Source: Gammaproteobacteria bacterium (GTDB lineage: Bacteria; Pseudomonadota; Gammaproteobacteria; DSM-19610). From it: a DNA stretch of 22,991 nt. Positions 8,964 through 15,192 of the stretch are shown one piece after another (the stretch's first letter is position 1; every line of letters starts with the position of its first letter). The stretch covers positions 1 to 22,991 of the forward strand of contig JAUXDG010000012.1 in the NCBI GenBank assembly GCA_030618475.1, read 5' to 3'. A program made the position numbers and the translations under genes. Under the pieces are notes generated by a model, which had not been told where the DNA came from, searched no databases, and saw nothing but the letters and a program-made list of their open reading frames with translations.

Positions 8964-9080
8964 GTGACCCGGTTCCACGGTGTGTTCGCACCGAACAGCA
9001 AACACCGTATACAGGTGACACCGGCAAAGCGGGGTAAAGGGAAAAAGACCCACGCCACGGATGAGCCGTCAGATCAAACA
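8964..9080 (+). pseudogene. Decayed transposase fragment (IS91-like C-terminal region)
   Basis: In the frame running through 8964-9080 the translation contains VTRFHGVFAPNSKHRIQVTP, then AKRGKGKK and a DEPSDQT stretch. From memory of the family, this closely resembles the conserved block of IS91-type (Y2) transposases that precedes their MTWAQRLKRVF segment. Here that following segment is missing: after about 9080 the frame loses the resemblance and stops near 9149, and upstream of about 8960 there is no transposase-like sequence either. It is therefore a short relic with no terminal repeats that I can identify. It sits between the gltB leader and the WD40 lipoprotein gene. The family assignment is from motif recognition only. 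Confidence 0.6.
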
Positions 9081-9312
9081 GCCACAGATTCAAATGCTGC
9101 TCTGCGGGGATACGCGGCAGGATTGTGCCTGGACGGAAGACAGAAATAGCCCTGAAACGCCTGCTCACACGGCTAAACAGGTAAGTCAGAATGGCAGAAA
9201 CGGACAAGCTTTCAGGGAAAATAGCCTGAACAGCTGTGGCGATTCGCTACTCACTCGCTGTAGACTTTCTCCAGATAGGGCTTTTATCCTGCCTCTCGTG
9301 TTCAGGCTCATT

Positions 9313-10275
9313 ATGACTTGGAAATTATTGTGTCCCATGGCTCTGCTGACAGCAGTCGTTCTGTCAGCTTGCACGTCAACAGGCGGACAGCCAGCCAAAC
9401 CCGTTTATAAACTGGAAAATCAGCGGGCGGGCACCACAGCACTGGCGGTGTCTACTGACTCACGGTTGCTGGCGACGGGAGGCTGGTCCGGCAGGGTTGC
9501 GATCCGAAATCTGCAGGATTCCAGCAAGATCGGCGGTTTCCAGGCGCACACGGGAGATATTATAGGACTCGAGTTTCTGCGCGACGGGGCACTCTTGTCG
9601 GGTGGCAGGGAAGGCAGCGTAAAGAAATGGACACTCGATGGCAGACTGTTATGGGAGCGCAAGTTACCCACCGGTTTGTCAGCCATGGCTTTGAATCACG
9701 ACTCAGGCCGGATGGCCACGGCAAGCCGCGACGGGGAAATTATTCTGTGGGATGTGGACATCGGTGAGATTGTTGGCCGTTGGCCAGCCCATAACAGCAG
9801 AATAAGGGCGGTGGTTTTTACCGGCGATGCAACTCTGCTGGCTTCCTCTGATACCGACAGAACTGTGAAGCTCTGGGATGCCGCCAGCGGTGAATTGTTG
9901 TGGCAAAGCCATGTCCCGACTGACTCCCGTGACCTGGTGTTTTCCGGTGACGGTCGATGGTTGTATGGCGGGGGCTGGTTTGACCTTTTCAGCTGGCGTG
10001 TGGCGAGCGGTGAACTGCAGGTCATTGATACGGATCACCACGGTATTATCAACAAGCTGGCGTTTATAGGCAGTTCAGGGGCACTGGCCTCTGTCAGCCG
10101 ACAAACAGACAGTGCAGTGTTGATTATTGATCCGAAAAGCGGGCGTACCCTGAAGAACTTCGGTTACCATGACTTGTGCGGGGGGCGTATTGCGGTTTCT
10201 CCGGATGAGAAATATCTGATCAGCAATAGTGACGATTACAGCATTTCCGTGTGGGCACTCGATTCGGCACCATAA
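9313..10275 (+). CDS. WD40 beta-propeller lipoprotein, function unknown
   Basis: This 320-aa protein begins with a lipoprotein signal peptide, MTWKLLCPMALLTAVVLSAC, with lipobox LSAC and Cys20 as the lipidated residue. Thr at +2 suggests release to the outer membrane. The rest is a run of about seven WD-like repeats ending near RVAIRNL (61-67), SVKKWTL (102-108), EIILWDV (142-148), TVKLWDA (184-190), DLFSWRV (224-230), SAVLIID (267-273) and SISVWAL (310-316), enough for one seven-bladed propeller. Such propellers are scaffolds for protein contacts; nothing here points to an enzyme. I chose the ATG at 9313 because the signal peptide starts there; the frame is open further upstream, but that part does not look like a protein start. 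The ribosome site is weak. The gene stands alone on the plus strand between two minus-strand operons, beside a transposase relic, and is not part of the usual damX-gltB order. Confidence 0.85.
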   Translation: MTWKLLCPMALLTAVVLSACTSTGGQPAKPVYKLENQRAGTTALAVSTDSRLLATGGWSGRVAIRNLQDSSKIGGFQAHTGDIIGLEFLRDGALLSGGREGSVKKWTLDGRLLWERKLPTGLSAMALNHDSGRMATASRDGEIILWDVDIGEIVGRWPAHNSRIRAVVFTGDATLLASSDTDRTVKLWDAASGELLWQSHVPTDSRDLVFSGDGRWLYGGGWFDLFSWRVASGELQVIDTDHHGIINKLAFIGSSGALASVSRQTDSAVLIIDPKSGRTLKNFGYHDLCGGRIAVSPDEKYLISNSDDYSISVWALDSAP

Positions 10276-10309
10276 TACGGGTTAGAGGCGCTTGCCCGCC
10301 AGGAGTGGC

Positions 10310-10334
10310 CTCTTGCTGCGCAATTCACCTTGTA
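10310..10334 (+). repeat. 25-bp dispersed repeat, copy 1
   Basis: The 25 bases from CTCTTGCTGCGC to CACCTTGTA are identical to 22857-22881. Both copies are in the same orientation, and each lies 35-55 nt past the stop of a plus-strand gene (the WD40 lipoprotein here, mrcA there). The core TTGCTGCGCAA has short dyad symmetry (TTGC/GCAA). A second short match, ACCCCAGGGCA, follows this copy and precedes the other. The 94-nt gap between the convergent lipoprotein and damX-like genes holds this repeat plus a weak AGAGGC/GCCTCT stem (10284-10289, 10308-10313) without a T-tract. Confidence 0.75.
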
Positions 10335-10369
10335 CCCCAGGGCATGTGGTTAAAAATCGGGGCTGTGCT

Positions 10370-11968
10370 CTATTGTGCCTCGCGAATTGAGGTATGCACG
10401 GATTTGAGGTTGCGCAGCCAGGGCTTGGCTTTGCGGATTTTAGCGGGCAGTGAGTCTCGTCCATCGAGGGCGGCTTTTTGGGTTGGATAGACGCCGTACA
10501 TCAGGACATACCAGGCATCACCCTGGTAGTGACCGCGATAGTAGGCGGCTTGATGCTTGTCGAGTTTATGGCGTCGAATATAGCTGGCAATCGATTTTTC
10601 GTTCCGCGATCCTACCAGTTGCAGACTGAAAAACGCTTCGGGTTGTTCCAGCAGCCAGGGTTCCCGGTGGGGGAGAATTTCTATCGCCTGGTCCTGTTCG
10701 ACAGCAGCAGTTTGCGTTGTTGTTGCTGTGGTCGTTGCTGGCTTTTCCGGTTTCACGGTTTCGAGGCTGGCTGGTTCAGAGGCCGGCGCTTGCTCTGATG
10801 GAGACACGGATGGTACTGCTTTTTCCTGCGCTTCATTGTCGGGCGCGGCAGTTTCTTCGGGTTCCGGAATCACTGCAACGATTTCGTCTTTGCCGATCAC
10901 GGGCTCGGATGGTGCTGCAGAGTCAGGCAGGGGCAGCTCGGTCGGGGGGGTGGGTAACTCCGCCACGGTTTCAATTGCAGGAGGTTTGGCTTCCACGGGC
11001 ATTGGCAACGGGGTTGGTTCAGGAAGTGCCAGAGATCGTTCTTCCATCGGCCGCTGCGGGCTGCGTGGTCGATGTGCATCGCTCGATGGAGGATAGAATC
11101 GCTGCCAACCCATGTAAACCGCTACCGATAAGACGCCGACGGAGACAAGTACCCAGGCCAGTGCATTGCCTTGACGTTTGCCGATGACAGGGCGCAGGCG
11201 TTTGCTTTTGGTTCGCGCCTGGCGTTCCAGCAGCGCCTGGATGGCAAGCTGGTTAAGGCCTGCCGGGCGGCCATCTGCCGCCTTGCACATGGCGCGTACT
11301 TCGGTGGTGGTAAATGGACTTTCTCCGCTGTAGCCGGCAACCGCCAGCCGGTACATCAGATAGGAGGACGTTTCCTCCTCGTTCAGACGCGGCATCTCCA
11401 GGCGCTGGGTTGAGCTGGATAGCGTTTTTTGTTCAAACGCCTGCTTAAGCCGTAGTTGTGCCTCCGGGATGCCGAACAGGATGATTTGTATGCGACCTGC
11501 CGAAGCCTGATCGAGCAGTACGCAAAGCCGGTCAAGGGCGGATTCATCCAGTTGTTCGGCGTTATCGATCAGAATGACAAGCAAACTGGAGCTATCGCTG
11601 TGGTTTATCCACTGGGTAAGCAGTTCCTGTTCGCTGGAGAACGAGCCGCTACCGAGTGCATCAGCCAGGCGATTGGGAAACTGGCTGAAGTCATCTGCTG
11701 CGTCTATCAGACACAGCCGCCACTGGTTATTGGACTGTCCGACGAAACGGCTGAGCAGGGTGGTTTTACCGCTACCGAGCGGACCCGAGACGAGAACCAC
11801 GGAGTCACCGAACTGTGTCAGGTGGGTGAGCAGGTCCAGGCGCTGCATCAGCGTCGTGCCAGCATAAAAGAAACGGCTGTCGATCCGGTCTGCGAAGGGC
11901 TCACAGCGCAGTGAAAACGTTTCCATGTAGCCGTGCGGAGCGGATTGTGATGATTCAGCGTTGCTCAT
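10370..11968 (-). CDS. DamX-like protein: AAA ATPase, membrane segment and SPOR domain
   Basis: This 532-aa protein has an N-terminal ExeA-type AAA ATPase domain with Walker A GPLGSGKT at residues 62-69 and a Walker B-like LLVILIDNAEQL near residues 130-141. A single transmembrane helix, AWVLVSVGVLSVAVYMGW, lies at about 270-290. A long Pro/Glu/Ala-rich linker follows, then a C-terminal SPOR domain (from about FFSLQLVGSRNE to LKSVHTSI, roughly 440-525). SPOR domains bind septal peptidoglycan stripped of stem peptides, so the protein probably sits in the inner membrane with the SPOR domain in the periplasm at division sites. E. coli DamX has the SPOR domain and is a division protein. A gene of this architecture downstream of aroKB is standard in pseudomonads. 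Its ATG overlaps the stop of the WGR gene (ATGA), so translation is probably coupled. It is the last gene of its operon. Confidence 0.9.
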   Translation of the reverse strand: MSNAESSQSAPHGYMETFSLRCEPFADRIDSRFFYAGTTLMQRLDLLTHLTQFGDSVVLVSGPLGSGKTTLLSRFVGQSNNQWRLCLIDAADDFSQFPNRLADALGSGSFSSEQELLTQWINHSDSSSLLVILIDNAEQLDESALDRLCVLLDQASAGRIQIILFGIPEAQLRLKQAFEQKTLSSSTQRLEMPRLNEEETSSYLMYRLAVAGYSGESPFTTTEVRAMCKAADGRPAGLNQLAIQALLERQARTKSKRLRPVIGKRQGNALAWVLVSVGVLSVAVYMGWQRFYPPSSDAHRPRSPQRPMEERSLALPEPTPLPMPVEAKPPAIETVAELPTPPTELPLPDSAAPSEPVIGKDEIVAVIPEPEETAAPDNEAQEKAVPSVSPSEQAPASEPASLETVKPEKPATTTATTTQTAAVEQDQAIEILPHREPWLLEQPEAFFSLQLVGSRNEKSIASYIRRHKLDKHQAAYYRGHYQGDAWYVLMYGVYPTQKAALDGRDSLPAKIRKAKPWLRNLKSVHTSIREAQ

Positions 11969-12210
11969 GTCTGCGCCTGCATAAACACGACTTGATATCC
12001 TTTTTTCAATTGTGCATCGCGTAGCGACAGCATTGCCTCTTCTGCGCTCTCGCGGTCGGGGTAGTGATCACGCACCATTCGACCCGCGGAACCCTGAAAG
12101 CCCCATTGGCGCACCAGAGTCCAGCCTTCAAGCAGATCCTCCTGGAGCTGCAGGTGGTAAAACTTTGGTGGCCCAGCATCGCTGGGTGGAATTTGCATGT
12201 AGATACGCAT
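11965..12210 (-). CDS. Small stand-alone WGR-like domain protein
   Basis: This 81-aa protein has the layout of one WGR domain: LLEGWTLVRQWGFQGSAGR, then a spaced aromatic/acidic stretch, then a helix EEAMLSLRDAQLKKGY. WGR domains are named for W-G-R and are found in PARPs and bacterial DNA-associated proteins, where they contact nucleic acid. Here the motif reads W-G-F, so the named Arg is replaced. The gene starts 25 nt after the dNTP triphosphohydrolase stop and its stop overlaps the damX-like start by 4 nt, so it is a genuine operon member. Its ribosome site is poor, and a second ATG five codons in (MQIPP) is an alternative start. Function unknown; a nucleic-acid role is only inferred from the fold. 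Confidence 0.75.
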   Translation of the reverse strand: MRIYMQIPPSDAGPPKFYHLQLQEDLLEGWTLVRQWGFQGSAGRMVRDHYPDRESAEEAMLSLRDAQLKKGYQVVFMQAQT

Positions 12211-12235
12211 ATGTGTTCTGGCGACAGAGCCAGCA

Positions 12236-13417
12236 TCAAGTCAGTTTCTCCGGATTATAAATCCGCGCATGTTCCGTGATGGCATAACGATCGGTCATGC
12301 CGGCGATATAGTCGGCGACGGCACGCGCCTGCCCGATTGTACCGGCATTATCACTGAGTTCTGCCACCCTGAGCTGGGCTTCTTCCGGCATCAGGCGGGG
12401 ATCCTGAAAAAAGGCGTCAAACAGATCACGAATCACGCGCATGGCCTTTGCGCTCATACGGTGTACCCGGTAGTGGCGGTACAGATGGTTGCGTAAAAAA
12501 CCTTTCAGTTCGTGGTTAAGTTCACGCATTGAGTCACTGAAAGTGATCAGTGCCTGGGGCTGCCGGCGAACGGATTCCAGGTCGGCAGGGCAAACCTGTT
12601 CCAGCCGCTGGTCGCTGGTCTGAACCAGATCGACCACCTGGCAGTTGATCAGTCTGCGAACCACTTCATGGATGGTCCGGCGCTGTGATAAATCCGGATA
12701 GCGTTGTTTTACCTCCTCATATTGCCGGTAGAACAACGGTATGTCATTTAACTGGTCGACATGAATCAGTTCTGCGCGCAGCCCATCGTCTACATCATGA
12801 CTGTTATAAGCGATTTCATCGGCCAGGTTGGTGAGTTGCGCCTCCAGACTCGGTTGCTGTTTTTTAAGAAAACGTTCGCCCAGTTCACCGAGTTCCACGG
12901 CATTTTTTCTTGAGCAGTGTTTGAGGATGCCTTCGCGGGTTTCAAAGGTCAGATTCAAACCCGGAAAGTCCGCGTACTTCTCTTCCAGCTCGTCCACAAC
13001 ACGCAGGGATTGAAGATTGTGTTCGAAGCCACCGTATTCCTTCATGCACCCGTTAAGGGCATCCTGACCTGCGTGTCCGAAGGGTGTGTGGCCCAGGTCG
13101 TGAGCCAGGGCGATGGCCTCGGTCAGGTCTTCGTTAAGCCGTAAGGCGCGGGCAATGGAGCGGGCGATCTGCGCAACTTCGATCGAATGTGTCAGACGGG
13201 TGCGAAACAGATCGCCTTCGTGATTGACGAATACCTGGGTCTTGTATTCGAGCCGACGGAAGGCGGCAGCATGGATGATCCGGTCCCGATCACGCTGAAA
13301 CTCGCTGCGGTAAGCTGGCGACGGCTCCGCATAGCGTCGTCCCCGGGAAACGGCATCAGTTGCGGCATAAGGCGCAGGCCTGGCGCTGGAAATCAGCTCA
13401 CCGGGTTCGGTATTCAT
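12236..13417 (-). CDS. dNTP triphosphohydrolase, dGTPase-like (HD domain)
   Basis: This 393-aa HD-domain protein of the short, deoxyguanosine-triphosphatase-like type hydrolyses dNTPs to deoxynucleosides and triphosphate, in family members that have been tested. The metal-binding residues are visible: His77 in RLTHSIEVAQIAR, His106-Asp107 in ALAHDLGHTPFGHAG, and a later Asp in LADEIAYNSHDVDDG. The N-terminal RSEFQRDRDRIIHAAAFRRL is also characteristic. It is shorter than E. coli Dgt (505 aa) and matches the broad bacterial type-2 group, so I do not assign dgt itself. The ATG overlaps the aroB stop by 4 nt (ATGA), indicating coupled translation. The following WGR gene starts 25 nt away. Its likely role is dNTP-pool control; substrate preference is not readable from sequence. 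Confidence 0.95.
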   Translation of the reverse strand: MNTEPGELISSARPAPYAATDAVSRGRRYAEPSPAYRSEFQRDRDRIIHAAAFRRLEYKTQVFVNHEGDLFRTRLTHSIEVAQIARSIARALRLNEDLTEAIALAHDLGHTPFGHAGQDALNGCMKEYGGFEHNLQSLRVVDELEEKYADFPGLNLTFETREGILKHCSRKNAVELGELGERFLKKQQPSLEAQLTNLADEIAYNSHDVDDGLRAELIHVDQLNDIPLFYRQYEEVKQRYPDLSQRRTIHEVVRRLINCQVVDLVQTSDQRLEQVCPADLESVRRQPQALITFSDSMRELNHELKGFLRNHLYRHYRVHRMSAKAMRVIRDLFDAFFQDPRLMPEEAQLRVAELSDNAGTIGQARAVADYIAGMTDRYAITEHARIYNPEKLT

Positions 13418-14508
13418 GAGCCGGTCATAGGTAACTCAGGGTCGAGCGTCTGCTCAAGCAGCCGGGGGTCAAAATCACTGCAGATTTTTGATCGGCCTAT
13501 GTCGTCCATCAAGACCAGCCGCAGGCCGCCGTCCAGGGCCTTTTTATCAACAGCCATCAACTCCAGAAACCGCTCACGACTCATTTCCTTCGGTGCCGCA
13601 ACAGGAAGTTTTGCGCGTGCCAGCAGTGTGCGTATGCGCTCGACGTCGGCGCCTGATAACCAGCCGTGGCGTGCAGACAGGTCTGCGGCCATGGCCATAC
13701 CGGCGGCAACCGCTTCTCCGTGCAGCCAGCAGCCATAACCCATACCGGTTTCTATGGCATGACCAAAGGTATGCCCAAGGTTAAGCAGGACGCGTTTTCC
13801 GTGCTCATATTCATCCGCAGCGACAATAGCCGCTTTACACTGGCAGGATCGCTCGATGGCATACATCAACGTTTCAGTGTCGCGGGCCAGCAGCTGATCC
13901 ATGTTTTGCTCGAGCCAGGCAAAGAACCCGACATCCTCAATCAAGCCATATTTGATTATTTCTGCGAGGCCGGCTGACAGCTGCCTGTCATCGAGTGTAT
14001 CCAGGGTGCTGGTGTCTGCCAACACACAGCGCGGCTGGTGAAAGGCGCCAATCATGTTCTTACCGAGTGTGTGGTTGACGCCGGTTTTGCCACCGACCGA
14101 AGAATCCACCTGCGCCAGCAAAGTGGTCGGAATCTGGATGAAGTCGACCCCGCGCTGGTAGCTTGCCGCGGCAAAGCCAGTCATGTCGCCAATAACACCG
14201 CCACCCAGCGCGACCAGGCAACAGCTGCGGTTGAAGCGATTTTCCAGCAAGGCATCAAAAATCCGCTTGAGGATTTCCAGGGTTTTGAATTCTTCACCAT
14301 CCGGAAGAATGACCTGTTCCAGCTGATAGCCGGCCAGTGCCTCGCGTACCCTTGGCAGATAAAGCGGGGCGACAGTTTCATTGCTTACCAGCATAAGCTG
14401 GCGGCCACGGATATGTGGCCGGTACAGTTCAGACTGTGATATCAGCCCTGGTCCTATATGGATGGGGTAACTGCGTTCGCCGAGATCGAGATTCAGGGTT
14501 TTTCTCAT
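13414..14508 (-). CDS. aroB: 3-dehydroquinate synthase
   Basis: This 364-aa NAD- and zinc-dependent enzyme converts DAHP to 3-dehydroquinate, the second step of the shikimate pathway. Motifs: ILPDGEEFKTLE, the NAD-binding GGGVIGDMTGFAAASYQRG, then QIPTTLLAQVDSSVGGKTGV and GKNMIGAFHQP. The zinc ligands come from AEIIKYG (Glu), NLGHTFGHAIE (His) and HGEAVAAGM (His). Length is normal. It is separated from aroK by 118 nt, much more than other junctions here, and a plausible promoter lies in that gap (14560-14587). No strong ribosome site stands before the ATG. The stop overlaps the next gene by 4 nt. Confidence 0.97.
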   Translation of the reverse strand: MRKTLNLDLGERSYPIHIGPGLISQSELYRPHIRGRQLMLVSNETVAPLYLPRVREALAGYQLEQVILPDGEEFKTLEILKRIFDALLENRFNRSCCLVALGGGVIGDMTGFAAASYQRGVDFIQIPTTLLAQVDSSVGGKTGVNHTLGKNMIGAFHQPRCVLADTSTLDTLDDRQLSAGLAEIIKYGLIEDVGFFAWLEQNMDQLLARDTETLMYAIERSCQCKAAIVAADEYEHGKRVLLNLGHTFGHAIETGMGYGCWLHGEAVAAGMAMAADLSARHGWLSGADVERIRTLLARAKLPVAAPKEMSRERFLELMAVDKKALDGGLRLVLMDDIGRSKICSDFDPRLLEQTLDPELPMTGS

Positions 14509-14559
14509 AGTGGGCTAGAATAATCGAATTCCGGGCCCAGGCCAAAAAATCCCTGTCGG

Positions 14560-14587
14560 TTTTTACAGCCACGGAAAAAAATGCCAA
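14560..14587 (-). promoter_or_regulatory. Possible sigma-70 promoter for aroB and downstream genes
   Basis: On the minus strand TTGGCA (14582-14587) and TAAAAA (14560-14565) are 16 nt apart, and transcription would start about 45 nt before aroB. The 118-nt aroK-aroB gap that holds it also contains a 9-bp inverted repeat, CACGGAAAA at 14570-14578 with TTTTCCGTG at 14601-14609, overlapping the promoter. It could drive aroB, the triphosphohydrolase, WGR and damX-like genes apart from aroK. Match to consensus is only moderate. Confidence 0.3.
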
Positions 14588-14626
14588 TGATTAAACCTGG
14601 TTTTCCGTGTAACCTATCGCCTCCCA

Positions 14627-15148
14627 TCAGGACGGTTCGATTTTCTGAATAATCTGCTGAACGACGTCGCGCACCCGGCAGCCGTCGGTTTCGATAACCC
14701 AGTCAGCAATCTCTCGATACAAGGGATCACGGACTTCCATTAATTCCTGAAGTTTCTGCTTTGGGTTTGCTGTCTGTAACAGCGGCCGGTTGCGGTCATG
14801 GGCTGTACGCTGCAGCTGTTGTTCAACCGAGGTGTGTAAATAAATGACACGACCACGTGCCGCCAGATGCTGACTGTTGAGCTTATCTATTACCGCGCCT
14901 CCCCCCGTTGCCAGCATCATCCCCGGCTTCGTGGTCAGCTCGTCGATCACTTTCCGCTCCCTTTTGCGGAATCCGGATTCTCCCTCCAGTTCAAAGATCA
15001 GCGGGATATCGACGCCGGTACGGAGTTCGATTTCCCTGTCGCTGTCGACGAATTTCAGTTTAAGGCAACGCGCCAGCTGGCGCCCGATGGTGGACTTGCC
15101 GGCCCCCATGGGCCCGACCAAAAAAAAACTGCCCGACACATTTTTCAT
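14627..15148 (-). CDS. aroK: Shikimate kinase
   Basis: This 173-aa P-loop kinase phosphorylates shikimate at the 3-hydroxyl in the aromatic amino acid pathway. Walker A GPMGAGKS is at residues 12-19; the shikimate-binding DSDREIELRTG, the ESGFRKRE block, ATGGGAV and the lid DRNRPLL are all present. Length matches the family (E. coli 173). The only usable ATG is at 15148; there is no in-frame start upstream before a stop, and no Shine-Dalgarno sequence next to it. The ATG lies at the tip of a 14-bp hairpin followed by nine T residues, which encode part of SFFL at residues 7-10 (see the terminator at 15120-15161). That may limit its expression from pil transcripts. Confidence 0.97.
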   Translation of the reverse strand: MKNVSGSFFLVGPMGAGKSTIGRQLARCLKLKFVDSDREIELRTGVDIPLIFELEGESGFRKRERKVIDELTTKPGMMLATGGGAVIDKLNSQHLAARGRVIYLHTSVEQQLQRTAHDRNRPLLQTANPKQKLQELMEVRDPLYREIADWVIETDGCRVRDVVQQIIQKIEPS

Positions 15149-15161
15149 GTCGGGCAGTTTT
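15120..15161 (-). terminator. Intrinsic terminator-like hairpin overlapping the aroK start codon
   Basis: Read on the minus strand, AAAACTGCCCGACA (15161-15148) is a perfect complement of TGTCGGGCAGTTTT (15138-15125), separated by a 9-nt loop, TGAAAAATG, and followed by a run of nine T residues (15128-15120, the first four belonging to the second arm). This is the form of a Rho-independent terminator at the end of pilMNOPQ, 31 nt past the pilQ stop. The aroK ATG (15148-15146) uses the last base of the left arm and the first two of the loop, and the T-tract is aroK codons. It could terminate, attenuate, or hide the aroK start. Confidence 0.65.
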
Positions 15162-15192
15162 GCCAGAAACCGCCTTGCGGTACAAGTATTAG

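Noticed and set aside
8896..9207. A 103-codon minus-strand frame across the transposase relic
   Set aside because: Pro/Arg-rich composition with no domain, and it is opposite the fragment with clear transposase-like residues; more likely a shadow.
9061..9312. An 84-codon N-terminal extension of the WD40 lipoprotein
   Set aside because: It would bury a clean lipoprotein signal peptide starting at 9313, and its composition is not protein-like; it also overlaps the transposase relic in another frame.
10728..11096. A Gly/Ser-rich plus-strand frame opposite the damX-like linker
   Set aside because: It is the antisense of the Pro/Glu-rich linker; composition explains the open frame.
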